From Atherix ibis (lineage: Eukaryota; Arthropoda; Insecta; Diptera; Athericidae), in contig OY282609.1 of assembly GCA_958298945.1 (NCBI GenBank), positions 16,102,326 through 16,166,325 on the forward strand: 64,000 nucleotides of DNA, read 5' to 3'. Positions 22,820 through 35,382 of this stretch are shown in pieces. The notes under the pieces were generated by a model. The model was given only the letters and a program-made list of their open reading frames with translations, searched no databases and was not told the origin of the DNA. Both the position numbers and the translations under genes were made by a program. How positions within the stretch are numbered: the stretch's first letter is position 1; each line of letters starts with the position of its first letter.

Positions 22820-23368
22820 GAGTTGGCCGACCAGTTGTCCAACCAAGTTGGCCTGTGTGTGGTCCTTTAAAAACTCACAACTGTAATTAATTTCATAATT
22901 CAAAAGTATCTAAAACACAGTTGAATTAAATTACGAATGTAAGTAATAAAGTTATTTTCTTAACGTACTTACATTTGCTGGTTAAATAAAAATTTATTGT
23001 CAATTATATAATTTCCATAAATGATTTTTCAATTGTACGATTTTTCAATACGCATAAAACTGTCATTTCAAAATTCCTCGACGGTTGGTATTTGCGAGAG
23101 AGGATCTGCTGAAAATATGCTCTCATAATCAGGCGAAATTCACAATTGCTGGCAGACCATGTACGTCTACTCGCTTATTAGACGCCGGTCGACCGTAAAC
23201 ATTCGTTCTTGCGGGTTCTCTTACAGTTGATTTACGAGTGAGACAGGCTCGTTCTCTCAGTCACGCTCTATGTGTAAATGTTGAGTGCAAAGACAAAAAG
23301 ATACCAGATGTCAACAATCGAAAAATCGCAGGAATCGTAAGCCAAACTTTTCCGGGATCAAAATAAAA

Positions 23369-25604
23369 CCTTCGGCTTATTTGAAGAGGAAATTTTCACA
23401 AAGGAATCTGAAAAAATTTAATATTTACATGATGTCCCCATATTGTTTATATATTATTGAAAATGCCCAAAGACGAATCTGCACTCTATGATTTAAGATC
23501 AAATTTATCCAAAAAGGATAATTGCTAAAAATACTTATATAATTTTCCTTCACTTTTAGTATTATTAATTTTTCTTATGTAATGTATAACCTGATCAAAA
23601 ATATTTTACAACCAAATTCTAGGCATTTAATTTGACATATAAAATGTTAAAAATGATGTCTGTATACGACCTGTAGGTGAGAAAGTACACCGGATCTAAT
23701 AGAAAAATTTCAATTATTTAGGAAATTTTGTATTATTTAGTATATTTTCTCAATGAAGATATTTATCTAAAATTGTATAATCTAGACAGCCAGAGCTCAT
23801 TATGACCTTTCATTTGATGTATAATTTGTTAAGATTGATGTAAAAATTTGGACTTACGAACACAAAACGGAATAACAATTCCACAATATTCCGATTTTCT
23901 GAGATGTTTTTTAAATTAGCTCACAACTACATATACATAATAGCAAGCTTATTATGTAATCACATAGCCACACTTATTGCGGTGAATTTGGCACTTAAAT
24001 TATTTCGATTGGATTAGGAATGATGATCCTAGAGTAAAAAATGTGTTCTGTGGTCGATAAATTGCTCGGCAACATTTATTGTATGCTAACAATACTTTTT
24101 GCCAATGACGACTTCTGCGAATTTCGTTCTGCGTAATTGGTCAAACTGAATTTTGGTTCACGTGACGAATTTTTCGGTTTTCTCGTGAAAGGATTAACGT
24201 ATCGACTTGAATTTTTTTTTATTCTCTTGGAAAATGTTCATTCTTTACCGATTAGAATATTTTCCTTCTTTTGTCCTCACAAGGATATAGTTTTTCTGTT
24301 AATTAATTTTAATTTTCATTTTAAGAAAAAAAAATCCTAAATAGATATCTAGCTCCTCTGGAGCAGTTTTATCCTTATCGTCCATGCAAGGACAAAGAAC
24401 TTATTTTTTCAAAAAATTCAAAAATCCTTAATAGCATAATTATACTGAAATTTTGTACTGAACATTTTTATTGAAAATTTTTAATTGAATATTTTTACTA
24501 AAAATTTTCAATAAAAATAATTAGAAAAGATTTTTCAGTTTTTTTTTCGAAAATAAGTTGTTTGTCCATGCAAGTACGATATAGATAAATTGGTATTCTG
24601 TGTAAAGGGAGCCAGATACGTATTCGGACATTATTTTTAAAAAAATAAAAATTAATATTAATAAGTCAAAATACTATATCCTTGTAAGGACGAAATAAGG
24701 AAAATATCCCCATACGTAAAGAATGAATATTTTACAAAAAAAAGAAAAAAATCAAGTCGATACATTAATCCTTTAGCGAGAAAAACGAAAAATCCGTCAC
24801 GCGAGCCAAAATTTACTTTGACCGATTACGCAGAACGAAATTCACAGAAGTCGTCGTTGCGAAAAAGTATTGTTAGCAGCTGAAAAAAGTTGCCGAGCGA
24901 TTTTTCGTCCATGGAACACACTTTTTACTGTAGAATCGTCATTCTTTAACCGATCGAAATAATTTAAGTGGCAAATCTTCCACAGATAGTGTAGCTATAT
25001 AATAATATAATAAGCTTATTGTTATATATATGTAGTGGTGAGATAATTTAAAAAGCCTCTCGGAAAATCGGAATATTGTGAAATTTTTATTCTGTTTTTT
25101 GCTCGTAAGCCCAAATTTTCAAATCAATCTTAACAAATTATATATCAAATGAAAGGTCATAATAAGCTCTAGCTGTCTAAGTTATGTAATTTTAAATAAA
25201 TATTTTCATTGAGAAAATATACTAAAAAATATAAAATTTCCGAAATAATTCAAATTTTTCTATTATATCCGGTGTACTTTCTCACCTATAGGTCGTATTT
25301 AAGCATCATTTTTAACATTTTATATATCAAATTAAAGGCCTAGAAGTTATCTTGGATTTGGCTGAAAAATATTTTTGATCACATTACACATTACAAAAGA
25401 AAAATTAATAATACTATAAGTGAAAAAAATTTATATAAGTATATTTAGCAACTATCATTTTTCGACAAATTTGATCTTAAATCATAGAGTGAAAATTTGT
25501 CTTTGCGTATATGTAATAATATATCAAATATATGGGGGCATCATGTAAATATTCAATTTTTTCAGATTCCGTTGTGAAAATTTCTTCTTCAAATAAGCCG
25601 AAGG
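23369..25604. repeat. Giant palindrome of unit 1 (uninterrupted)
   Basis: ccttcggcttatttgaag at 23369 is mirrored ending at 25604. Both arms of about 1.1 kb can be followed inward to a centre near 24486. Arms differ by 11 of 95 bases in one stretch compared, so they are far older than the unit duplications. Paired words near the middle include gtccatgcaaggac. Both arms are non-coding as far as I can see. Confidence 0.9.
23640..23660. other. Empty insertion site in unit 1
   Basis: gttaaaaatgatgtctg is uninterrupted here. In units 2 and 3 the retrotransposon sits in this word with aaaat duplicated on both sides. Confidence 0.88.
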
Positions 25605-27216
25605 TGAGGTGTTCTGACTCAATATCCTTAAGGACTATCAAAATTTGTTTGATAACATTTTATAGATAAAAGTATATCCTAGGTGTCTCTTGAACAAAGT
25701 TTCTGCGTATCTTTACAAATGAAGGAAATATTCAAAAAAGTTCAATGCGATGTTTTGCTGCTGTTTGCTCAACGTAATACGCGTACAATACGTACTCTTC
25801 AACAAGTAATTGGGAGTGACTTCGTCAATATACAATGATGTTAGGTATTCAAAGTATTCTCACAATTAGCATTTTTATTCTAAAATAAATCATTTTATTT
25901 AATATATTAATTCATTTGATTTTATTTTCTGATTAACTTTTTTTGCACAAGAAGACTTCGAAATTTTATATCTTTGAGTGTAGACTTTATTTTTTTCAAA
26001 TTATTTCATTATTTTTATATTATTGTACTAATTATGCCAATAATCCTGTAGGGGTAATTTTGGTCTCTTTGTCAATCGAATAATAACCAATCGAAATTGT
26101 CTGTGTCTGCCTGTTAATTTAGTCCTTTTTATAGAATTGCCTTTTTTATACCTACAATTGAAAAATCATGTATGAAATGAAGATTTGTCTTTGTTTATAA
26201 TCGTTCAGTTATTTTTGGGTATAGAAAAACAGGACTTACCCCGAAAGTAGTCGTATTTTTTATTTCCAAAACTATTTTCCAATCTAAGCGGATGTAAACA
26301 TAACCGGGTTCAGTATAGCAGTTTTCCGATTAAGTCTTAAGTCATTTTTACAACATTCCTATTTTGATTCCTACAATTGGAAGAGCATTTATATTGGACT
26401 AATCCAAAAAGTGATAAACGTATTTTATTTACACAATTATTCTCCTATAGTAACGAATGTAAACAAATTCGGCGGTCGGTGAAATTATTTTCATATTTCA
26501 AAAATAGACTTTTTCTCAAATATAAACTGTCGTTGGTCTTTTATTAAATTCCAAGAATATTTTCAGATAATTCAAGTAGACCCACATTAATCAACTGAAT
26601 TGACTGAGATACGCTTAAAAACTGTCATTTCAAAATTCCTCGACGGTTGGTATTTGCGAGAGAGGATCTGCTGAAAGTACGCTCTCATAATCAGGCGAAA
26701 TTCACAATCGCTTGCAGACCATGTACGTCTACTCGCTTATTAGACGCCGGTCGACCGTAAACATTCGTTCTTGCGGGTTCTCTTACAGTTGATTTACGAG
26801 TGAGACAGGCTCGTACTCTCAGTCACGCTCTATGTGTAAATGTTGAGTGCAAAGACAAAAAGATACCAGATGTCAACAATCGAAAAATCGCAGGAATCGT
26901 AAGCCCAACTTTTCCGGGATCAAAATAAAACCTTCGGCTTATTTGAAGAGGAAATTTTCACAAAGGCTTATTTGAAGAGGAAATTTTCACATGATGTCCC
27001 CACATTGTTTATATATTATTGAAAATGCCCAAAGACAAATCTGCACTCTATGATTTAAGATCAAATTTATCCAAAAAGGATAATTGCTAAAAATACTTAT
27101 ATAATTTTCCTTCACTGATAGTATTATTAATTTTTCTTATGTAATGTATAACCTAATCAAAAATATTTTACAACCAAAGTCTAGGCATTTAATTAGACAT
27201 ATAAAATGTTAAAAAT

Positions 27217-27453
27217 TGTAGTATATCTATATATAGTACACCCAGCCTGAGTATAAACCGAGTGGCGTGATGTTTCATACACGTCAATGCTACAATAAAT
27301 AAGTTAATCACGTAGGCACTGCCATGCTTTTCATATGTCTCTGTATAATTATAATTGATTGATTAATAAACGTTCTATATATATCGTTAACAAAATGTTC
27401 TATATATTTAATTACTGATCCCTTGTTCCTCAATCCAAGTCCAATATATTACA
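27217..27453 (+). repeat. Left LTR, copy 1
   Basis: Begins tgtagtatatc, ends atatattaca, and includes aataaa words. It shares four diagnostic bases with the left LTR of copy 2 and not with its own right LTR. Confidence 0.92.
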
Positions 27454-27570
27454 TTGGCGACGAGGTAAAAAGGAAAAAAGAAAGTTAAAAAGTGTAGTGA
27501 AATCAGTGCGGGAAATCTCGTAAGAAGTGAATCTGTGATTGAACTCGAAGGCAAAAAAGGTTCATACAAG

Positions 27571-28463
27571 ATGGACGAAGCCCAAGCAAGAGAATTACAA
27601 GAGCAGCTTAGAGAGGCCCAAATTACGCTGGAAAGAGTCAGAATGGAAAGAAACGAAGCAAATGCCGTAATAGAGGATATGGGAAAAGATTTGCTGAGGT
27701 TAAATAACCAGCGAGGAACGCACATGGACACAAACAAAGAATAACGCAACAGGCGGAAACGGAGGAACGCCGGCACCGATACAAAACGTGCAAGTATATT
27801 CGGAATATAATGAGCACGAGGATGGGAAAAACTACCAAGAAAGGTTGGAACAATACTTTATAGTAAATAACATACTGGAGGCACATAGAAAGGTGGCTAC
27901 GCTCATAACGGTCATTGGGACAAAAGGTTATGAAGTACTCGCAAATTTGTGCGACCCAGTATTACCATCGCAAAAAACATACGAGGAATTGTGTGCTATA
28001 CTGAAAAATCAATTCTCAAAGACAATATCGGTATTTCGTGAACGCACGCAATTTTTCGACTTAAAACAAGGCGAGAATGAGTCGATTAGCCAGTGGTATA
28101 TACGCTTGAAAGATAAAGCCAGCACGTGCCAATGGGGTGCGCAGCTCGACTTGATGATTACGAATAAGTTCGTAGCGGGTCTAAAGAAAGGCAAGATTTT
28201 AGATCGCGTGTGCGAAGAAGACCATACAAAGAGGTCTGAGCAAATCGTCGAAATTGCGAAGAAGAAAGAGGCAGCTCTTATACAGTCGCATCAGGAAATA
28301 AACGTACATAAGGTAAGCTTTGACAGAAAAAGTAAGCAAAGTGAAGCCATAAACCAAAGCAAAGCCGGTAAAGAGGGATATAAAAAGAAATTTAACAAAG
28401 AGTCAAAAGGCGGCAAACAATGCAATCATTGCGGTTATAGCAACCACGAGTCCGTAGACTGCT
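27571..28463 (+). pseudogene. Retrotransposon gag, copy 1
   Basis: From ATG 27571 the frame encodes a coiled-coil-like, Glu/Arg-rich N-terminus (about 55 codons) and shifts near 27730. The capsid-like part follows at 27788-28465: NYQERLEQYFIVNN, a FFDLKQGENESISQWYIRLK block typical of Gag, then the knuckle CNHCGYSNHESVDC. A TAA directly after this knuckle separates it from the second knuckle (CNRCGIIGHLGKIC) and the protease. The same codon is a Lys in copy 2, so this stop arose after duplication or was lost in copy 2. Confidence 0.85.
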
Positions 28464-28465
28464 AA

Positions 28466-30286
28466 TTTAAATCCTATAATTGCAACCGTTGCGGTATAAT
28501 AGGGCATTTAGGAAAAATATGCCAGAAAAAAGGAAAGGAACAAGCTAAACAGCACTTCGTGGAGATAGAAAACCACGACTGGATAAGCGAAGAGGTTCAC
28601 TTTCAAGCAACAAAGGCAGGATACGTCAAACCAACGCAAATCCAAATAAAGATAGGAAACAAGCAATTGCTAGCTGAACTTGATTCAGGAGCAAGCAGAT
28701 CGGTAATTCCGGAGGAATTATACAAAAGGCATCTATCACAGCATAAATTGCAACCAGTGAATACTACGTTAAGATTCTATGACGGGAGCGCAATTGCAGC
28801 AGAAGGTCAGATCTACGTAGAAATAAAGGCTGGTAGAAAAAGTTAAATGTCAATTAATAGTCGTAAATCAGGCTGTAGATTATTGGTGTGTAGAGACATG
28901 ATGGAAGCACTAGGATACAAGATAGTGGAAATCAACCATGTTGAATTAAAAGGACCAAAACTACACGATCAATAAATACATGCAAGATGTAAAACACCCC
29001 GCACCAAAAGTGGAAGAATTATTCGCAGAACTGGGAGGTGGAGAAAGGTTCACGAAATTAGATATGTCAGCGGCCTACAATTAGCTAGAGCTGACTGACA
29101 GATCAAAGAAATTGTGCGCATGGAGCACACCTAAAGGTATTTATTTGCACAACCGATTACCCTATGGAACGAAAACAGCAGCAGCAGAGTTCGACAAGGT
29201 AGTAGAAAAAGTATTACAAGGAGCCAAAGGAACTGCAGCATTTCGAGACGACATAGTGGTGACGGGCAGAAATAATAACGAGCATATGCAAAATTTAAAC
29301 GAAGTTTTGCAGAGGTAAGAAGAAGCCGGACTAAAGCTTTAGCTCAAAAAGTGCCAGTTTTTCCAAGAAGAAATCAGATACCTGGGGCACATCATAAGCA
29401 AGAATGGGTTGTCCAAGGACCCAGAAAAAATCGCAGCAATGGTCGAAGCAAAGAGACCAGAAAACATAACAGATGTAAAAGCATTCACAGGACTGGTGAC
29501 ATTCTACGGAAAATTTGTACCGAGATTAGCTAAAATTTTGAAGCCGATTTATGAAGTACAAAACAAAGAAAGATTTCAATGGACAAGAAATGCAGAAAAG
29601 ACATTTATTGAAGTCAAGAAAGAACTAGCATCGGACAGAAAAAACACTACAACCCAGATTATCCGATAAAACTAGTGACAGACGAATCCGACCAGGGCAT
29701 AGCAGCAGTACTAATGCACGAAATGCCAAATGGAGAGGATAGACCAGTTACCTTCATATCAAGGACGCTAACGAAAGCGGAAGGTAATTACGCAATTTTG
29801 CACAAAGAGGCTTTAGCCATTTATTGGGCTTTTCGGAAATTGTACTAATATTTGGCAGGTATGCATTTCAAGTTATGCACTGACCACAGGCCATTGATAA
29901 CGATTTTTGGCGAGCATAAGGGCATACCACAGATGGCAGCAGGAAGGTTGCAAAGATGGGCTTTGTTTATGAGTGGATTTGACTACCAGATAGAGCACAT
30001 TAAAGGCAAGAACAATGAGCCAGCCAACACATTATCGCGTCTACCCAGAAATAAAAGAGATTTAGTTCAAGAGGAAGAGGACTATCTACATTTCATGGTG
30101 GAAGACCAGATGCCGCTAAGGTCAGAAGACTTAGCGAGAGAAACTAGAAAAGATCCAGTACTGAGCAAGGTATTTTTATACATGACAACTGGATGGCCTA
30201 GTCAAATTGAAGAGTCAATTAAGCCTTTCGCACAAAGAAAGCAAGAAATCTTCATAGAAAAAAATGTGCTAATGTGGGGATACTGA
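28466..30286 (+). pseudogene. Retrotransposon protease, RT and RNase H, copy 1 (broken)
   Basis: Protease motif LAELDSGASRSVIP lies at about 28670-28715. The RT begins abruptly near 28980 without its fingers: LDMSAAYN is followed by a stop, then LPYGTKTAAAEFD and FRDDIVVTG, where the catalytic Y-x-DD reads FRDD. Two stops follow (29318 and 29341) before RYLGHIISKNGLS. RNase H shows VTDESDQGIAAVLMHE, then a stop in place of Gln at 29846, then LCTDHRPLITIF. The shared lesions are also present in copy 2. Confidence 0.85.
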
Positions 30287-30289
30287 GTA

Positions 30290-31537
30290 ATGATACCGGA
30301 GAACTGCAAGCAAATATTGCTGAAAGAAATACACGGAGGTCACATGGGCATCAGCAAAATAAAGGCGATCGCTCGACAATATTTTTGGTGGCCAAAGTTG
30401 GACGAAGACATAGAAAGCTACGCAAAAGGTTACATGGCATGTCTGACAGAATCCAGCAGTCCGGAAAAATCAGGATTAAAGAAGTTTCCTGACAGCAAAT
30501 ATGTGTTCGAAAGGGTGCACATAGACTTTCTAGGACCACACAGGGGCAAGATGTATCTGATACTGATATATGCATAGTCTAGATGGCCAGAAATTGTCCA
30601 CATGACAAAAACAGATTCGACAAATACGATCGAAAAACTGAGGGAAATATTCGCAAGATATGGTATACCAGACACACTAATCTCAGATAATGGAGCACAG
30701 CTAGTGTCAGAAGAATTCGAAAGATTCTGCAAAATGAACGGAATTTTGCACAAAACAGGTCCGCCATACCATCCACAAACAAATGGATTAGCTGAGAACG
30801 GAGTGAAATCTTTTAAAAAAGGCTTAGAAAAAGCATTAAAAGATAACAAGGCTCACGACAGCGCAAATAATCTAATCAGCAAGTACTTATTCGCCTACAG
30901 AAACGCAGCACACCTAACAACAGGGGAATCACCAGCGAACAAATTTTTTGGCAGAAGCTTAAGAAGTAGATTAGATTTGCTAAAAATACCAAAAACAGCA
31001 GAAAGAATCCAAAAGCAAATACAGTATTTCAGAGGACACAGAGATGTCACATTCTCAAAAGGAGAAAGGGTGATAGCTCGGGATTACAAGAATCCTATGA
31101 AGCCAGGTTGGCAACCAGCAACTGTGGAGGAAGTTATAGGGGAAAAGACATACATATGTAAACCCGACTTTCAACCAAACCTAAGATGGAAAAGAGGTGA
31201 CGATCAGATGCGCAAATCAGGTCAATTCTACGAAGCAGTTACAAGAGTACTTCTAGAACAAGAAAAGGTAAACGAATATGAAGAAGAGCCTGACTCAAAG
31301 GATGAGCCAATCATATCTGAATCGAACCTAGAGAAAGCAACAGAAGACTCAAAAGGTGTAGTTGAAGAACCAACCGCAGTCCAACAAGAAGTACAACAAG
31401 AAGACAATCATCCAAGGGAGATCCAGCCGACACCCAAGAAAAGCAGACCCAGAATCAAGTACGAACCGGATCCAAGTTTAAACGTAAACCAAAGGGAGCC
31501 ACGAGTTCGAAAACCAGTGAACAGAATGAATATGTAA
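30290..31537 (+). pseudogene. Retrotransposon integrase and C-terminal tail, copy 1
   Basis: HMGISKIKAIARQYFWWPKL carries the integrase zinc-binding region (the HHCC site is degenerate; GYMAC keeps one Cys). VHIDFLGPH holds the first catalytic Asp, ISDNGAQLVSEEF the second, and PYHPQTNGLAENGVK the Glu. A TAG at 30577 (after LILIYA) interrupts the core; the frame then stays open for 311 codons from 30602, ending in an acidic and Pro-rich tail (PTPKKSRPRIKY) that replaces any chromodomain. Confidence 0.85.
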
Positions 31538-31560
31538 GATTCAAGCTAAGCGGGGAAGAG

Positions 31561-31797
31561 TGTAGTACATCTATATATAGTACACCCAGCCTGAGTATAA
31601 ACCGAGTGGCGTGATGTTTCATACACGTCAATGCTACAATAAATAAGTTAATCACGTAGGCACTGCCATGCTTTTTATATGTCTCTGTATAATTATTATT
31701 GATTGATTAATAAACGTTCTATATATATCGTTAACAAAATGGTCTATATATTTAATTACTTATCCCTTGTTCCTCAATCCAAGTCCCATATATTACA
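31561..31797 (+). repeat. Right LTR, copy 1
   Basis: Begins tgtagtacatc, ends catatattaca. It matches the right LTR of copy 2 at the four bases where left and right LTRs differ. Confidence 0.92.
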
Positions 31798-34700
31798 AAA
31801 ATGATGTCTGTATACGACCTGTAGGTGAGAAAGTACACCGGATCTAATAGAAAAATTTCAATCATTTCGGAAATTTTATATTATTTAGTATATTTTCTCA
31901 ATGAAGATATTTATCTAAAATTGTATAATCTAGACAGCCAGAGCTCATTATGACCTTTCATTTGATGTATAATTTGTTAAGATTGATGTAAAAATTTGCA
32001 CTTACGAACACAAAACGGAATAACAATTCCACAATATTCCGATTTTCTGAGATGTTTTTTAAATTAGCTCACAACTACATATACATAATAGCAAGCTTAT
32101 TATGTAATCACATAGCCACACTTATTGCGGTGAATTTGGTACTTAAATTATTTCGATTGGATTAGGAATGATGATCCTAGAGTAAAAAATGTGTTCTGTG
32201 GTCGATAAATTGCTCGGCAACATTTATTGTATGCTAACAATACTTTTTGCCAATGACGACTTCTGCGAATTTCGTTCTGCGTAATTGGTCAAACTGAATT
32301 TTGGTTCACGTGACGAATTTTTCGGTTTTCTCGTGAAAGGATTAACGTATCGACTTGAATTTTTTTTTATTCTCTTGGAAAATGTTCATTATTTACCGAT
32401 TAGAATATTTTCCTTCTTTTGTCCTTACAAGGATATAGTTTTTCTGTTAATTAATTTTAACTTTCATTTTAAGAAAAAAAAATCCTAAATAGATATCTAG
32501 CTCCTCTGGAGCAGTTTTATCCTTATCGTCCATGCAAGGACAAAGAACTTATTTTTTCAAAAAATTCAAAAATCCTTAATAGCATAATTATACTGAAATT
32601 TTGTACTGAACATTTTTATTGAAAATTTTTAATTGAATATTTTTACTAAAAATTTTCAATAAAAATAATTAGAAAAGATTTTTCAGTTTTTTTTTTCGAA
32701 AATAAGTTGTTTGTCCTTGCAAGGACGATATAGATAAATTGGTATCCTGTGGAAAGGGAGCCAGATACGTATTCGGATATTATTTAAAAAAAAAAAAAAA
32801 TTAATATTAATTAGTCAAAATACTATATCCTTGTAAGGACGAAATAAGGAAAATATCCTCATACGTAAAGAATGAATATTTTACAAAAAAAATAAAAAAA
32901 TCAAGTCGATACATTAATCCTTTAGCGAGAAAAACGAAAAATCCGTCACGCGAGCCAAAATTTACTTTGACCGATTACGCAGAACGAAATTCACAGAAGT
33001 CGTCGTTGGGAAAAAGTATTGTAAGCAGCTGAAAAAAGTTGCCGAGCGATTTTTCGTCCATGGAACACACTTTTTACTCTAGGATCGTCATTCTTTAACC
33101 GATCGAAATAATTTAAGTGGCAAATCTACCACAGATAGTGTAGCTATATAATAATATAATAAGCTTATTGTTATATATATGTAGTGGTGAGATAATTTAA
33201 AAAGCCTCTCGGAAAATCGGAATATTGTGAAATTTTTATTCCGTTTTTTGCTCGTAAGCCCAAATTTTCAAATCAATCTTAACAAATTATATATCAAATG
33301 AAAGGTCATAATAAGCTCTAGCTGTCTAAGTTATGTAATTTTAAATAAATATTTTCATTGAGAAAATATACTAAAAAATATAAAATTTCCGAAATAATTC
33401 AAATTTTTCTATTAGATCCGGTGTACTTTCTCACCTATAGGTCGTATTTAAGCATCATTTTTAACATTTTATATATCAAATTAAAGGCCTAGAAGTTATC
33501 TTGGATTTGGCTGAAAAATATTTTTGATCACATTACACATTACAAAAGAAAAATTAATAATACTATAAGTGAAAAAAATTTATATAAGTATATTTAGCAA
33601 CTATCATTTTTCGACAAATTTGATCTTAAATCATAGAGTGAAAATTTGTCTTTGCGTATATGTAATAATATATCAAATATATGGGGGCATCATGTAAATA
33701 TTCAATTTTTTCAGATTCCGTTGTGAAAATTTCTTCTTCAAATAAGCCGAAGGTGAGGTGTTCTGACTCAATATCCTTAAGGACTATCAAAATTTTTTTG
33801 ATAACATTTTATAGATAAAAGTATATCCTAGGTATCTTTTGAACAAAGTTTCTGCGTATCTTTACAAATGAAGGAAATATTCAAAAAAGTTCAATGCGAT
33901 GTTTTGCTGCTGTTTGCTCAACGTAATACGCGTACAATACGTACTCTTCTACAAGTAATTGGGAGTGACTTCGTCAATATACAATGATGTTAGGTATTCA
34001 AAGTATTATCACAATTAGCATTTTTATTCTAAAATAAATCATTTTATTTAATATATTAATTCATTTGATTTTATTTTCTGATTAACTTTTTTTGCACAAG
34101 AAGACTTCGAAATTTTATATCTTTGAGTGTAGACTTTATTTTTTTTAAATTATTTCATTATTTTTATATTATTGTACTAATTATGCCAATAATCCTGTAG
34201 GGGTAATTTTGGTCTCTTTGTCAATCGAATAATAACCAATCGAAAATGTCTGTGTCTGCCTGTTAATTTAGTCCTTTTTATAGAATTGCCTTTTTTATAC
34301 CTACAATCATGTATGAAATGAAGATTTGTCTTTGTTTATAATCGTTCAGTTATTTTTGAGTATAGAAAAACAGGACTTACCCCGAAAGTAGTCGTATTTT
34401 TTATTTCCAAAACTATTTTCCAATCTAAGCGGATGTAAACATAACCGGGTTCAGTATAGCAGTTTTCCGATTAAGTCTTAAGTCATTTTTACAACATTCC
34501 TATTTTGATTCCTACAATTGGAAGAGCATTTATATTGGACTAATCCAAAAAGTGATAAACGTATTTTATTTACACAATTATTCTCCTATAGTAACGAATG
34601 TAAACAAATTCGGCGGTCGGTGAAATTATTTTCATATTTCAAAAATAGACTTTTTCTCAAATATAAACTGTCGTTGGTCTTTTATTAAATTCCAAGAATA

Positions 34701-35326
34701 TTTTCAGATAATTCAAGTAGACCCACATTAATCAACTGAATTGACTGAGATACGCTTAAAAACTGTCATTTCAAAATTCCTCGACGGTTGGTATTTGCGA
34801 GAGAGGATCTGCTGAAAGTACGCTCTCATAATCAGGCGAAATTCACAATCGCTTGCAGACCATGTACGTCTACTCGCTTATTAGACGCCGGTCGACCGTA
34901 AACATTCGTTCTTGCGGGTTCTCTTACAGTTGATTTACGAGTGAGACAGGCTCGTACTATCAGTCACGCTCTATGTGTAAATGTTGAGTGCAAAGACAAA
35001 AAGATACCAGATGTCAACAATCGAAAAATCGCAGGAATCGTAAGCCCAACTTTTCCGGGATCAAAATAAAACCTTCGGCTTATTTGAAGAGGAAATTTTC
35101 ACAAAGGAATCTAAAAAAAATTTCATATTTACATGATGTCCCCACATTGTTTATATGTATATTATTGAAAATGCCCAAAGACAAATCTGCACTCTATGAT
35201 TTAAGATCAAATTTATCCAAAAAGGATAATTGCTAAAAATACTTATATAATTTTCCTTCACTGATAGTATTATTAATTTTTCTTATGTAATGTATAACCT
35301 AATCAAACATATTTTACAACCAATGT

Positions 35327-35361
35327 AAATTAAATGCCTAAATTAATTAGGCATTTAATTT
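35327..35361. repeat. Snapback palindrome private to unit 3
   Basis: aaattaaatgccta (35327-35340), a seven-base loop, then its exact complement (35348-35361). Units 1 and 2 have only the right half (taggcatttaatt), so the left half is a new inverted copy. Confidence 0.85.
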
Positions 35362-35382
35362 GACATATAAAATGTTAAAAAT

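Larger units (their letters stand above)
18522..22865. mobile_element. Possible larger inverted-repeat element enclosing two transposons
   Basis: ggtccacacacaggccaact (18522) and ggtcggcca just after it recur in inverted orientation at 22820-22865, where an extra ~13 bases separate the two blocks. The interior DNA between the nested elements (21224-21354) is rich in related words such as gtcggccagct and ccaaccaacc. This suggests one DNA transposon into which the pair at 19654 and 21355 inserted. No transposase and no clean target duplication are visible, so the boundary is uncertain. Confidence 0.4.
27217..31797 (+). mobile_element. Gypsy/Mag-like LTR retrotransposon copy 1 (inactive)
   Basis: 4581 bases with 237-bp LTRs (TG..CA), flanked by aaaat at 27212-27216 and 31798-31802. 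A primer-binding site TGGCGACGAGG (27455-27465) suits the 3' end of insect tRNA-Ser(GCT); a purine tract agcggggaagag precedes the right LTR. Order gag, protease, RT, RNase H, integrase identifies Metaviridae; two CCHC knuckles, no envelope gene and the tRNA-Ser primer suggest the Mag lineage. Frameshifts, stops and a deletion of the RT N-terminus kill it. Extra damage unique to this copy: a stop after the first knuckle (28462), a 1-base insertion in gag near 27730 and a stop in RNase H (29846). Confidence 0.92.
26931..33753. repeat. Palindrome of unit 2, left arm interrupted by an LTR retrotransposon
   Basis: Same arms as in unit 1. The left arm is cut at 27216 and resumes at 31798 after the element. 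Near its start it has an extra short direct repeat (ggcttatttgaagaggaaat, 26935-26990) replacing a few bases of the consensus. Confidence 0.88.

Noticed and set aside
23285..23491. Basic 68-codon ORF repeated in units
   Set aside because: The frame is not kept among units (length and C-terminus change in unit 3, and it is lost in unit 2), so it is not under coding constraint.
27408..27886. Long hydrophobic ORFs on the - strand over the retrotransposon gag
   Set aside because: Shadow frames of gag; the same applies to - strand ORFs over the integrase at 30351-30849 and 38616-39035.
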